Source: Variovorax flavidus (GTDB lineage: Bacteria > Pseudomonadota > Gammaproteobacteria > Burkholderiales > Burkholderiaceae_C). From it: a stretch of DNA of 64,000 nucleotides. How positions within the stretch are numbered: position 1 is the first letter of the stretch; every line of letters begins with the position of its first letter. The stretch spans positions 992,001 through 1,056,000 of the forward strand of contig NZ_JASZYE010000001.1 in assembly GCF_030317145.1 (NCBI RefSeq), in the 5' to 3' direction. Below, in pieces: positions 36,843 to 45,882 of this stretch. The notes beneath the pieces are model-generated. The model saw only the letters and a program-made list of their open reading frames with translations, had not been told where the DNA came from and made no database searches. The translations under genes and the position numbers were made by a program.

Positions 36843-37712
36843 ATGGATTCACGCTCTCTGGCGCTGGCGGCGTCACTCTCGATGTCGACCCTGCTGGGCG
36901 CCTGCGCCAACGCGCCAGGGAACGCACCGCGAGACTCGCTCGCCCGCATCGCACAGACCCAGACACTCAAGCTCGGCTATCGCGAGGATGCCAATCCGTT
37001 CTCGTTCAAGGCCGCTGATGGAACACCCGCGGGTTACTCGGTCGAACTGTGCAAGCGCGTGGCCAGCTCTCTGCAATCGCAGCTCAAGCTTGCCAAGCTC
37101 GACGTGCAATGGATTCCCGTCACCGCGGTGACGCGGATGCAGGCCGTCAGCGACGGCAGCGTCGACCTCGAATGCGGCAGCACCACGCGCACGCTGGGTC
37201 GGGAGAAGCAGGTCGATTTCAGCAACGCCATCTGGGTCGAGGGCGCTTCGTTCGTCTCGTTGGCGTCCTCACCGATCGCCCGCGCTCCCGACCTGAACGG
37301 AAAGCGCGTCGGTGTCATTCCCGGCACCACGACCGAGCAGGTGCTCAAGGGGCTGCCTTCGCGTGGCGTCGTGCCAGTCTTCGTGACGGTCCAGACTCAC
37401 ACCGACGGCATCGCCGCGGTGCGTGACGGCCGCGCCGATGCCTATGCCACCGACCGCCTGATCCTCGTGGGCGAGGTGACGGGCGGCCCGGCCGGTGCGA
37501 CGCTTCGGCTCAGCGACGATTACCTCTCCATGGAGACCTATTCGCTGATGATGCGCCGGGACCAGGACATGCGGCTCGCCGTCAATCGCGCCCTGGCCGA
37601 GACCTACCGCAGTGGCGAGATCACCAGAGTGTTTCGCCAGAGCTTTCCGCCCGGCACGGTGCCGTCGCCGCTGATCGAGGCGGTGTATGTGTTGAACGCA
37701 CTGCCTGAATGA
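36843..37712 (+). CDS. Amino-acid-type ABC substrate-binding lipoprotein (SBP family 3)
   Basis: The 289-residue protein starts 15 bp after the SulP gene. A lipoprotein signal (lipobox LGAC, Cys about 21) is followed by the family 3 fold: LKLGYREDANPFSFKAADGTPAGYSVELCKRV (read as short motifs LGYREDANPFSF and GTPAGYSVELCKRV), GSVDLECGSTTRTLGREKQVDFS and RVGVIPGTTTEQVL. It should bind a polar amino acid or related small molecule. No permease or ATPase is adjacent, so it may pair with a distant transporter or act as a sensor input. It is probably co-transcribed with sulP from site A. Confidence 0.85.
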   Translation: MDSRSLALAASLSMSTLLGACANAPGNAPRDSLARIAQTQTLKLGYREDANPFSFKAADGTPAGYSVELCKRVASSLQSQLKLAKLDVQWIPVTAVTRMQAVSDGSVDLECGSTTRTLGREKQVDFSNAIWVEGASFVSLASSPIARAPDLNGKRVGVIPGTTTEQVLKGLPSRGVVPVFVTVQTHTDGIAAVRDGRADAYATDRLILVGEVTGGPAGATLRLSDDYLSMETYSLMMRRDQDMRLAVNRALAETYRSGEITRVFRQSFPPGTVPSPLIEAVYVLNALPE

Positions 37713-37736
37713 GCGGAATGCGGTTCCCCGGACGCG

Positions 37737-38384
37737 TCAGAACGCCGCGCCGATCGACGCGACGAAGACCTGGTCCTTCGAGCCCGGGTTGAACCAGAAA
37801 CCCCCGACGGTGAACTGGCGCCACGTCACTTGCGCGAACGGCCCGCGCTGGATGTCGCGATCTCCGCCATAGGCCCGGGTCCGCTGGGCCGCGAGCCCCA
37901 CGCGAAGCCACTCGACCGGCCGGTAGCCCAACTCGCTCCAGGCATAGAGGTATCGGCTGCTCTCCTCGCGAAAGCGCACGTATTCGGCCTCGACGTAGAA
38001 GTCGAAGCGGCGCCAGCCTACGCTCGCTTGCAGGCCGGGCACGAAAGCCTTGGTGGTGCCCCAGGCGGTTCCGAGCAGGGGTGTCAGTTCCCAGGTGAGC
38101 TCTTCCCCGCCGGCGAAGGTCCAGCCGATGAAGGCCGAGCGCGCCCCGACCGATTCGTAGTTGACCCTGGCTTCGAGATGCAGCGCGCCGCGCTGGGCTG
38201 CGAACACGGCCGACGTGTAGTCCGATCCTCCGCGAACGATCGTGGGGTACGCCGTGGCGGCGAACTCCCACAACAGCGCGGCCGCCCCGCCAACGCAGCA
38301 TTCGTCGACCCCGCCGTCGCCGGCCCGCGCGGCCGTGGCGATGAAAGCCGCAGACGCGGCGAAGGCCCGCAGCCCGGCACTCAT
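37737..38384 (-). CDS. Predicted outer-membrane beta-barrel protein, 215 aa
   Basis: A signal peptide (to about residue 22, TAARAGD) precedes sequence of alternating polar and aromatic strands (WTFAGGEELTWELTPLLG, WRRFDFYVEAEYVRF, QRGPFAQVTWRQFTVGGFWF) ending in a hydrophobic strand with terminal Phe. This is the usual look of an outer-membrane barrel. An unusual DECCVGG lies just after the signal. Function unknown. It is the last gene of the long minus-strand run, overlapping the upstream membrane gene by ATGA. Confidence 0.65.
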   Translation of the reverse strand: MSAGLRAFAASAAFIATAARAGDGGVDECCVGGAAALLWEFAATAYPTIVRGGSDYTSAVFAAQRGALHLEARVNYESVGARSAFIGWTFAGGEELTWELTPLLGTAWGTTKAFVPGLQASVGWRRFDFYVEAEYVRFREESSRYLYAWSELGYRPVEWLRVGLAAQRTRAYGGDRDIQRGPFAQVTWRQFTVGGFWFNPGSKDQVFVASIGAAF

Positions 38385-39052
38385 CCCCCGAGCACCTTGA
38401 TGGCGCCCACGAGCAGCGTGCCCAGCCCTGCCATCAGGATGCCCAACTTCCAGCTGCCATAGCCGGCGTAGCGGCCGAGACCCAGCCCGCCAAAGAACAG
38501 CATGACCAGTGCGATGGCGCGCGACGTGTTCTTTGCCGCCCCCACGTCCTGCATCAGCGCGAAAGGCAGCACCACGGGAAAGGTCGCCACCACCACGAAG
38601 ACGAACACCGCCAACGCCGCGCGCAGGTCATCCCCGCCCACCGTGGGCTTCGCCGGCACGGATGGCAGCGCGACGATCCGGCGGCGGATGGCCTCGATCT
38701 CCGCCGGCGAGACCAGGCCGGCCATGTCGCGCGACAGCGAGCGTCCGAGCGCCGCCCGGCCCGCCTGCGCGTCCGGCGCGCCCCGTACCGAGTGGACGAG
38801 CGTGAGCCATCTGCCGCGATCCGCGACCGTGCGAACCAGGTACATGACCGCATCGACGAGGCCCCATGCCAGGTTGCACCCCAGTGCGGCGACGAACATC
38901 ACGCGGATTTCCGCGCGCCCGGCTTCCGTCACCGACACGGCGCCGGTGAAGCTGAGCGCCATGAGCAGGCCGAAGAGCAGCTCCGATATGCGGTCCACCG
39001 GGCTCAGCAACGGCTCGCGCGTTGGTTCGGTGGCGACCGTCGCTTCGGTCAT
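38381..39052 (-). CDS. VIT1/CCC1-like membrane protein
   Basis: A 223-residue membrane protein resembling VIT/CCC1 iron-manganese transporters: RISELLFGLLMALSFTGAVS near the N-terminus, a hydrophilic central domain, LAVFVFVVVATFPVVLPFALM and C-terminal spans (GYGSWKLGILMAGLGTLLVG). It lacks part of the usual central cytosolic metal-binding arrangement. It overlaps etfA upstream and the barrel gene downstream by ATGA on each side, so the three are strictly coupled. Metal transport is plausible, not shown. Confidence 0.68.
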   Translation of the reverse strand: MTEATVATEPTREPLLSPVDRISELLFGLLMALSFTGAVSVTEAGRAEIRVMFVAALGCNLAWGLVDAVMYLVRTVADRGRWLTLVHSVRGAPDAQAGRAALGRSLSRDMAGLVSPAEIEAIRRRIVALPSVPAKPTVGGDDLRAALAVFVFVVVATFPVVLPFALMQDVGAAKNTSRAIALVMLFFGGLGLGRYAGYGSWKLGILMAGLGTLLVGAIKVLGG

Positions 39053-39999
39053 CGCGGCTCCGGACCCAATGCGGCGACCAGTTCCGGCACCGCGACGAAC
39101 AGGTCGGCCACCAGCCCGTAGTCTGCGATCGAAAAAATCGGGGCCTCCTCGTCCGCATTGATCGCCACGATCACCTTCGAATCCTGGATGCCGGTGAGAT
39201 GCTGGACCGCGCCTGAAATCCCGCAGGCGATGTAGAGCTGCGGCGCCACGATCTTTCCGGTCTGTCCCACCTGCCAGTCGTTGGGCGCGTAGCCTTCGTC
39301 GACGGCTGCCAGGCTCGCACCAAGGCCGGCGTTCAACCGGTCCGCCAGCGGTGCCAGCACGTCCATGAACTTCTCGGCGCTGCCGAGACCGCGCCCCCCG
39401 GCGACGATGACCTCCGCCGTCGTCAGCTCCGGACGCTCGCTACGGTGGATCTCCCGGCCGATGAATCTGCTCTTGCCGAAGTCGGCCACCGCATCGGCGT
39501 TCTCCACCGTGGCGACGCCGCCCGTTGCGGCAGCCGCATTGAAGCTGGTGGTGCGCACCGTCAGCACCTTGATGGCGTCGCCGCTGCGCACCGTGGCAAT
39601 CACGTTGCCCGCATAGATGGGCCGCTCGAAGGTGTCAGGCGCGATGACCCGTGTGATCTCGCTGATCGCGGCCACGTCCAGCAATGCGGCCACGCGAGGG
39701 GCCACGCTCTTGCCGTTGGCGCTGGCCGCGAAAAGAATGTGGCTGTAGCCCTCCGACATCGACACGATCTGGGCGGCCAGGTTCTCGGCCAGGTTGTCGG
39801 CGAGGAACGGGCTGTCGACGGCGACGACCCTGCTCACGCCCACGATCCCGGCTGCCGCCTTGACGGCATCCCCCAGGTTCGACCCGGCGACAAGCACATG
39901 AACGTCGCCGGCCATGCATGCCAATGCGGCAGTGACGGCATTCAGCGTCGCCGGCCGGACAGCGGCATGGTCGTGCTCGGCAATCACCAGTGCGGTCAT
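39049..39999 (-). CDS. etfA: Orphan electron transfer flavoprotein alpha subunit
   Basis: The 316-residue protein is a full-length EtfA/FixB. An N-terminal adenine-nucleotide-like domain ([12 protein letters not shown]) is followed by the FAD-binding C-terminal domain with [37 protein letters not shown] and [17 protein letters not shown], then [24 protein letters not shown]. These are the canonical FAD motifs. EtfA normally needs EtfB, which is not encoded anywhere in the window. Translation is coupled by ATGA to a 13-codon upstream peptide copied from the start of pflB. It may pair with an EtfB encoded elsewhere or serve another redox partner. Confidence 0.9.
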   Translation of the reverse strand: MTALVIAEHDHAAVRPATLNAVTAALACMAGDVHVLVAGSNLGDAVKAAAGIVGVSRVVAVDSPFLADNLAENLAAQIVSMSEGYSHILFAASANGKSVAPRVAALLDVAAISEITRVIAPDTFERPIYAGNVIATVRSGDAIKVLTVRTTSFNAAAATGGVATVENADAVADFGKSRFIGREIHRSERPELTTAEVIVAGGRGLGSAEKFMDVLAPLADRLNAGLGASLAAVDEGYAPNDWQVGQTGKIVAPQLYIACGISGAVQHLTGIQDSKVIVAINADEEAPIFSIADYGLVADLFVAVPELVAALGPEPR

Positions 40000-40037
40000 T
40001 CAGACCTCGCCAGATCGAATGCGAATCGAATTTCCAT
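39996..40037 (-). CDS. 13-codon leader peptide coupled to etfA, copied from the pflB start
   Basis: ATG at 40037 encodes [13 protein letters not shown] and stops at a TGA overlapping the etfA ATG. AAAGGAGACAAGC precedes it, the strongest ribosome binding site nearby. The pflB start (45841) reads [12 protein letters not shown] after AAGGAGACAACC, and the two share 19 identical bases over codons 5-11. The peptide may set etfA translation by coupling. It is too short to have its own protein role with confidence. Confidence 0.65.
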   Translation of the reverse strand: MEIRFAFDLARSE

Positions 40038-40056
40038 GCTTGTCTCCTTTCCGCAT

Positions 40057-41052
40057 TCAGAGCGTCAACGCGCGCAATTCGCCCTGGGCCATGCCCATGC
40101 TTGTACGAAGACCCAGCGACAGAATCACCAAGGTCGTGAAAGCCAGCATTGCAAGTGCGAACGCCTGTGCCGGCCACGCTGGCTGTTCAACGCTGAACTT
40201 CAGCGCAGCAAGCGTCATTGCCGCCAGCGGAAAGCTCACGGCCCACCACGACGTGTGGAAGGGCGAGCAACTGCGCAGGCGCACCAGCTTGGGCAGCAGA
40301 ACCGCGAGCATGAAGACTGCAAGGTAGAAGAGCAACTCCGCGAACAGATCGAGCCGTCCCGCAACATTGAGATAGGCCGAGAAGCCGACGGCGAAAGGTG
40401 CGACCAGGATCATCAACGAAGGCTGCAGCGGCTGGGGCATCGGCTCCTCGAAGATCAGCCTGGAGAGAATCAGCGTGAAGAGCGGCACCGCGAAGAACAG
40501 GCCCACTGCCAGTGCGAATACGCACACGGCACGCGAGCCGGGAAGGTTCAGCGGAATGCCGGCCATCGAAATGTTGAGCGTTCCGACGACCGGGACGATC
40601 CAGGCGGGCGTGGCATGCGCGATGTGTTGCCGCACGCTCATCCATCGGCTCACGATCAACCAGGCGAAGCCCAGCATGGCAATGGTGCCGACGAGCCAAA
40701 GGACACTGGCCAGCGCGCGCGCATAGGGTGCAACGACTGCCGGCAGAAGCAACAGCGAAATGATCGGTGTCGCAAAGAAGTTCGCCGCGACGGGATGCGC
40801 GAATTCGGCACGCACTGCAGCGGGCGACTTGACACACTTGATCGCATAGGCAAGGACCAGCACGACGAAGACGGCGGCCGCCGCATAGCCAAGCACCTCG
40901 CCCACCCACCCGGGCAGGCCGAACTCGGTCGCCGCGAGCCGCCACGCCAGCGCCAGACCGCACAAACCCATGACCGAGCCGAACAGGCTCACCGGCAGGT
41001 AGGCCAGTCCTGCCACGTTGCCGGCGTTGATCGTGTCAAGGGGTTCATTCAT
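40057..41052 (-). CDS. TDT/SLAC1-family membrane channel or transporter
   Basis: The 331-residue protein has ten hydrophobic segments in the TehA/SLAC1 pattern: AYLPVSLFGSVMGLCGLALAW at the start, VVGTLNISMAGIPLN in the middle, and PFHTSWWAVSFPLAAMTLAAL near the end (the PxxW/SxxA region). SLAC1/TehA proteins conduct small anions; TDT relatives export C4-dicarboxylates. Beside pyruvate formate-lyase it could release formate or other acids, but that is contextual. An alternative GTG start is at 41058. Confidence 0.82.
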   Translation of the reverse strand: MNEPLDTINAGNVAGLAYLPVSLFGSVMGLCGLALAWRLAATEFGLPGWVGEVLGYAAAAVFVVLVLAYAIKCVKSPAAVRAEFAHPVAANFFATPIISLLLLPAVVAPYARALASVLWLVGTIAMLGFAWLIVSRWMSVRQHIAHATPAWIVPVVGTLNISMAGIPLNLPGSRAVCVFALAVGLFFAVPLFTLILSRLIFEEPMPQPLQPSLMILVAPFAVGFSAYLNVAGRLDLFAELLFYLAVFMLAVLLPKLVRLRSCSPFHTSWWAVSFPLAAMTLAALKFSVEQPAWPAQAFALAMLAFTTLVILSLGLRTSMGMAQGELRALTL

Positions 41053-41079
41053 GGGCACGGCGTCATGACGCTGCGGCGC

Positions 41080-42672
41080 TCACCCTCCAACCAGCGCCGG
41101 CACGATGTCCACGAACAGGATCTTGATGATCGTCATCCCCGGAAAGATCATCGCGTAGCCGATGTCCGGCTTGTCCGTCGGCGCCAGCTTGTTCGAATAC
41201 GCCAGGATGGCCGGATTGCCGCATGCGCCCGCCACGATGCCGGCCACTTCGTCGAAAGGCATCTTGAACACGCCCAGCCCCAGCACCAGGATCGGCAGCA
41301 CGAGCGCCACCACGACGACGGCCGCCAGCCCGAGCATCAGGAAGCCCGTCTGCGAGACCGTGGCCGCGAACTTGGGACCCGATGCCATGCCCACCTGCGC
41401 CAGGAACAGCGTCAGCCCCAGATTGCGCAGCACCAGGTTCGCCGACAGCGGCATGGTCCAGTTCATGCCGCCGGTGCGGCGCAAGCGGCCGAGCACCAGC
41501 GCCACGATCAGCACGCCCGACAGGCCCAGCGCGAGCTTGCCCACGCCGGGCAGCGGGAAGTTGATTGCGCCGAGCAGGAAGCCCAACGCCATGCCGAACC
41601 CGATGGAGATGTAGCTGAATTCCGCCGTGCCCTTGATCGAATCGCCGAAGAACTTGCGCAGTGCCGCGAAGTCATCGCGATGCGCGAGCAGGCCGACACG
41701 GTCGCCGAACTCCAGTACCAGGTCCGGCCGCGGCAGGATGTCGGCGTCGCCGCGGCGCACTTGCACGACCACGTTGGGCCTTCCTTCCGGCAGCTTCAGG
41801 TCGCCCAGCGGGCGGCCGACCACGGCCGCGCGCGAGGCGAAGACGCGGACGTAGTCGAGGTCGCGACGATCGCCGGTCATGCGGCCGGCATGGACCTCGC
41901 CGAGCTGCCGCGCCGCCTGTTCGAGCACCTCGCGGTTCGGCCCGGTGACCAGCAGCACGTCGTTCGCAGCCAGCGCCATCGTGTGCGAGGCCGGCAGGTT
42001 GTGATGCGCTCGCCGCAATGCGGCGATCTCGATGCCCACGGGCAGGCCGGCCAGCAGGTCGCCGATGGTCTTGCCCTTCATCGCGGCCTCCTCCGGTGCG
42101 ATCTCCAGCAACTCGATCGCGCCCCCCGTGGGCGCCTGGATCTTCGGCTTGAGCAGCATGAAGGTCACGTAGAGGAACAGGATCGGCCCGGCCACGCCCA
42201 GCGGATAGGCCACCGAGTAGCCGACCGCCGGATCGTCGTTGCCCAGCGTCACGATCGCCGCCTGCAAGGTCGGCGTGCTGGTGCCGGCGCCGGCGAACAG
42301 GCCCAGCGAGTGCCCGAGCGGGAGGTTCGACAGCCTCATGAACAGCATGCTCACCACGCCGGCCAGCAGCACGCCGGTCAGTGCGATGAGGTTCGCCTTC
42401 TGCCCGTACGAACTCGTGAGGCCCAGAAAGAACTGCTTGCCGTACTGCACCCCCACGGCATACAGGAAGAGCGCCAGCCCCAGCGTCCCCACCATCGGCG
42501 CGGGCGCCGACTTGGGCGACAGCCAGCCCATGAAGAGCGCCACGAAAAGCACGGCACCCACGCCGAGCGAAAAACCCTTGATGTTGACTTCGCCCAGCAG
42601 GTAGCCGATGGCGATGGTCAGGAACAGCGCCATCATCGGCTGCTGCGCCAGCACGTTGCGCAAGGTCTCCAT
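41080..42672 (-). CDS. AspT-family exchanger (aspartate:alanine antiporter-like)
   Basis: The 530-residue protein has two membrane halves, each beginning with a TLGLALFLYAVGVQ- or NLGLTLFLAQVGM-like stretch, and two cytoplasmic TrkA_C domains between them (about 205-290 and 290-375: DVLLVTGPNREVLEQAARQLG and VVVQVRRGDADILPRPDLVLEFGDRVGLLA). GAGTSTPTLQAA and GACGNPAILAYSNKLAPTDKPDIGYA are conserved pore motifs. AspT exchanges aspartate for alanine, generating proton motive force; YbjL/YidE relatives handle other carboxylates. In this operon it may exchange a fermentation acid. Confidence 0.88.
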   Translation of the reverse strand: METLRNVLAQQPMMALFLTIAIGYLLGEVNIKGFSLGVGAVLFVALFMGWLSPKSAPAPMVGTLGLALFLYAVGVQYGKQFFLGLTSSYGQKANLIALTGVLLAGVVSMLFMRLSNLPLGHSLGLFAGAGTSTPTLQAAIVTLGNDDPAVGYSVAYPLGVAGPILFLYVTFMLLKPKIQAPTGGAIELLEIAPEEAAMKGKTIGDLLAGLPVGIEIAALRRAHHNLPASHTMALAANDVLLVTGPNREVLEQAARQLGEVHAGRMTGDRRDLDYVRVFASRAAVVGRPLGDLKLPEGRPNVVVQVRRGDADILPRPDLVLEFGDRVGLLAHRDDFAALRKFFGDSIKGTAEFSYISIGFGMALGFLLGAINFPLPGVGKLALGLSGVLIVALVLGRLRRTGGMNWTMPLSANLVLRNLGLTLFLAQVGMASGPKFAATVSQTGFLMLGLAAVVVVALVLPILVLGLGVFKMPFDEVAGIVAGACGNPAILAYSNKLAPTDKPDIGYAMIFPGMTIIKILFVDIVPALVGG

Positions 42673-42702
42673 GATTCTTCTCCTCGTTGTTGTTGTCAGC
42701 GT

Positions 42703-43560
42703 TCAGTACACCGTCAGCCCTCGGCTGCGAAACTGACCGCGCACGCGCTCGGACAGCTCCGGCGAAGGCGGCTCGACGTCGCGCAGCGGGTATTCGAGGC
42801 CGAGCTGCTGCCACTTGTCGCGCCCCATCTGGTGAAAGCGCAGGATCTCCACCCGCTCCAGCGATCGGAGTTCTGCGCAGAGGTCCGCCACCTTCTCGAC
42901 GTTGTCGTAGCCATCGGTGAGGCCCGGCACCAGCACGAAGCGCACCCACATCGGCCGCCCGAGCGCCGAGAGGCGGCGCGCGTAGTCGATCGTCGGCTGC
43001 AGCGGCTGGCGCGTGACTTCCTCGTAGATGACGGGGTCGCCCGACTTGATGTCGAGCAGGTGCAGGTCGATCTGCATCAGCTCCTCGTCCGTCATGCGCT
43101 CGCCGAGGCGGCCGGCGGTGTCGATGCAGGTGTGCAGGCCGAGCTGCTTGCAGCGGCGGAATATCTCCATGGCAAAGGCCTTCTGCACCATCGGCTCGCC
43201 GCCCGAGAGCGTGATGCCGCCACGGCTGATCTTCAGCACCTGCGCGTACTTGGCGATCTCCTGCATCGCCCGGCCGACCGACACCTGTCGCCCGTTGTTC
43301 CGGTGCCAGGTGTCCGGGTTGTGGCAGTACTGGCATCGCAGGAAGCAGCCGGTGAGAAAGGCCACGAAGCGGATGCCCGGCCCGTCCACCGTGCTCCCGA
43401 CCTCCCACGAATGCACGTAGCCCACGATGTCCTCCCCGGGATCGCCGGACTCCTCCAGGTCGGCCGGGTGGATCGTGTAGTAGTCCTGCGACTTCGTCTC
43501 TGCCGCCCCCTTCTTCGCAACGTGCAGCTCGTACCGGCTGCCGGTCAATGACTGGGCCAT
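42703..43560 (-). CDS. pflA: Pyruvate formate-lyase-activating enzyme
   Basis: The 285-residue radical-SAM protein contains the cluster motif GCFLRCQYCHNPDTW (C-x3-C-x2-C), GGITLSGGEPMVQ and HLLDIKSGD. It installs the glycyl radical on PflB. It has about 40 more N-terminal residues than E. coli PflA before VDGPGIRFV. It is 19 bp downstream of pflB. Confidence 0.93.
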   Translation of the reverse strand: MAQSLTGSRYELHVAKKGAAETKSQDYYTIHPADLEESGDPGEDIVGYVHSWEVGSTVDGPGIRFVAFLTGCFLRCQYCHNPDTWHRNNGRQVSVGRAMQEIAKYAQVLKISRGGITLSGGEPMVQKAFAMEIFRRCKQLGLHTCIDTAGRLGERMTDEELMQIDLHLLDIKSGDPVIYEEVTRQPLQPTIDYARRLSALGRPMWVRFVLVPGLTDGYDNVEKVADLCAELRSLERVEILRFHQMGRDKWQQLGLEYPLRDVEPPSPELSERVRGQFRSRGLTVY

Positions 43561-43579
43561 GGCGCGCTTCCGTGCTGGC

Positions 43580-45841
43580 CTACATCGCGCCGTGGAAGGT
43601 GCGGTTGATCACGTCGAGCTGTTGCTCCTTCGTCAGCTTGATGAAGTTCACCGCATAGCCCGACACGCGGATCGTGAGCTGCGGGTACTTCTCCGGATGC
43701 GCCATCGCGTCCTGCAGCGTCTCGCGGTTCAGCACGTTGATGTTGACGTGGAAGCCGCCGCTCACGAAGTAGGCGTCGAGCGCATCGCTGCCGCGCGTGA
43801 TGCGCTCGCTCTCGGTGCCGAGCGCCGAGGGCACGACCGACAGCGTCAGCGAGATGCCGTCTTCCGCATCGTCGTACGGGATCTTCGCCACCGACATCAG
43901 CGCCGCCAGCGCGCCGTGCGTGTCGCGCCCGTTGGACGGATTGGCGCCCGGCGCAAAGGGCTCGCCCTTCTTGCGGCCGTCCGGTGTATTGCCCGTGCCC
44001 TTGCCGTAGACCACGTTGGACGTGATCGTCAGCACAGATTGCGTGTGCTGCGCGTTGCGGTAGCTCGGGTACATGCGAATCTTGTTCATCATCATCGACA
44101 CCAGCGTGCGGGCGATGTCGTCGACGCGGTCGTCGTTGTTCCCGAAGCACGGGAATTCGCCCGTGGTCTCGTAGTCGACGATGAGCCCGCGCTCGTCGCG
44201 GATCGGCTTCACCTTCGCGTAGCGGATGGCCGAGAGGCTGTCCGCCGCATGCGAGAGGCCGGCGATGCCGCAGGCCAGCGTGCGCAGCACGTCGCGGTCG
44301 TGCAGCGCCATCTCTATGGCCTCGTAGCAGTACTTGTCATGCATGAAGTGGATGACGTTGAGCGCATTGACGTAGGTCTTCGCCAGCCAGTCCAGCATCG
44401 GGTTCAGGCGCTCCATCACCTGGTCGTAGTCGAGCAGGTCGCCGGTGACCGGCGCCAGCATGGGCCCGACCTGCTCGCCCGTCAGCTCGTCGCGCCCGCC
44501 GTTGAAGGCGTAGAGCAGCGTCTTCGGGAGGTTCACCCGCGCGCCGAAGAACTGCATCTGCTTGCCCAGCCGCATTGCGGAGACGCAGCAGGCGATCGCG
44601 CAGTCGTCGCCCCACTTGGGGCGCATGAGGTCGTCGGATTCGTACTGGATCGAGCTGGTGTCGATCGAGATCTTGATCGCGAAGCGCTTGAAACCCTCGG
44701 GCAGCCGTGGCGACCAGAACACCGTGATGTTGGGCTCCGGCGCGGGGCCCAGGTTGTTCAGGGTGTGCAGCATGCGGAAGGCCGACTTCGTGACGAGCGT
44801 GCGGCCGTCCTCGCCCATGCCGCCCTCGACTTCCGTGACCCACACCGGATCGCCGGAGAAGAGCTGGTTGTATTCCGGCGCGCGCAGGAAGCGCACCAGA
44901 CGCCACTTGATGACCAGGTCGTCGATGATTTCCTGGGCCTGCGATTCGTTCAGCGTGCCTTCGCGCAGATCGCGCTCGAAATAGATGTCCCAGAAGGTGG
45001 TCAGGCGCCCGGCGGACATCGCCGCGCCGTTCTGCTGCTTGATCGCGGCGAGATAGGCGAAGTAGGTCCACTGCACGGCTTCGCGCGCATTGGCCGCCGG
45101 CACGGAAATGTCGTAGCCGTAGGCCGAGCCCATTTCCTTCAGTTCCTGGAGCGATCGGATCTGCTCGGACAGTTCCTCGCGCAGGCGGATGGTGTCCTCC
45201 GTCGAGTGCCGCTCGTCCAGCTCGTGCTTCTCGCGTTCCTTGTCGGCAACCAGGAAGTCGATGCCGTACAAGGCCACCCGGCGGTAGTCGCCGACGATGC
45301 GCCCGCGTCCGTAGGCATCCGGCAGGCCCGTGATCACGTGCGACGAACGCGCCTTGCGGATCTCGGGCGTATACGCGTCGAACACGCCGGCGTTGTGCGT
45401 CTTGCGGTACTTCGTGAAGACCTCGACCAGCTTCGGGTCGGGTTCGTAGCCGTAAGCGCGCAGGCTGTCCTCCACCACGCGCCAGCCGCCGAAGGGCATG
45501 ATCGCGCGCACCAGTGGTGCATCGGTCTGCAGGCCGACGATGATCTCGTTGGCCTTGTCGATGTAGCCCGGCGCATGCGCCGTGATGCTCGACGGCACCT
45601 GCGACACGCCGAGCACGCCCTTCTCCCGCTCCTGCGCGAGCAAGGGCTTCAATGTGTCCCAGAGCTTCACGGTGCGTGGGGTGGGCCCCTGGAGGAACGC
45701 GTGGTCCCCCTCGTAGGGCGTGTAGTTGCGCTGGATGAATTCCCGGACGTTGACACGGTCCTGCCACAGGCCGGGCGTGAAGCCGCGCCATGCGCCCTCG
45801 GCTTTCGTGCTCGCCAGATCGAATGCGACTTGAGTCTCCAC
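43580..45841 (-). CDS. pflB: Pyruvate formate-lyase
   Basis: From a GTG at 45841 with AAGGAGA upstream, the protein has 753 residues, close to E. coli PflB. The two catalytic cysteines lie in [11 protein letters not shown] (Cys418-Cys419, the same numbers as E. coli). The glycyl radical site is RVSGYAVNF (Gly728), 25 residues from the C-terminus. [24 protein letters not shown] is the conserved segment before it. It cleaves pyruvate with CoA to acetyl-CoA and formate without oxygen. pflA follows; pta and ackA are encoded divergently nearby, completing a pyruvate-to-acetate ATP-yielding route. Confidence 0.96.
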   Translation of the reverse strand: METQVAFDLASTKAEGAWRGFTPGLWQDRVNVREFIQRNYTPYEGDHAFLQGPTPRTVKLWDTLKPLLAQEREKGVLGVSQVPSSITAHAPGYIDKANEIIVGLQTDAPLVRAIMPFGGWRVVEDSLRAYGYEPDPKLVEVFTKYRKTHNAGVFDAYTPEIRKARSSHVITGLPDAYGRGRIVGDYRRVALYGIDFLVADKEREKHELDERHSTEDTIRLREELSEQIRSLQELKEMGSAYGYDISVPAANAREAVQWTYFAYLAAIKQQNGAAMSAGRLTTFWDIYFERDLREGTLNESQAQEIIDDLVIKWRLVRFLRAPEYNQLFSGDPVWVTEVEGGMGEDGRTLVTKSAFRMLHTLNNLGPAPEPNITVFWSPRLPEGFKRFAIKISIDTSSIQYESDDLMRPKWGDDCAIACCVSAMRLGKQMQFFGARVNLPKTLLYAFNGGRDELTGEQVGPMLAPVTGDLLDYDQVMERLNPMLDWLAKTYVNALNVIHFMHDKYCYEAIEMALHDRDVLRTLACGIAGLSHAADSLSAIRYAKVKPIRDERGLIVDYETTGEFPCFGNNDDRVDDIARTLVSMMMNKIRMYPSYRNAQHTQSVLTITSNVVYGKGTGNTPDGRKKGEPFAPGANPSNGRDTHGALAALMSVAKIPYDDAEDGISLTLSVVPSALGTESERITRGSDALDAYFVSGGFHVNINVLNRETLQDAMAHPEKYPQLTIRVSGYAVNFIKLTKEQQLDVINRTFHGAM

Positions 45842-45882
45842 GGTTGTCTCCTTGTATGACGCTCCAGGCGCCGTTGTTTGCT

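Noticed and set aside
39445..43551. Plus-strand open frame of 1368 codons
   Set aside because: It is antisense to etfA, the TDT protein, the AspT exchanger and pflA, is extremely rich in His, Arg, Gln and Asp, has no domains, and is a typical shadow of high-GC codons.
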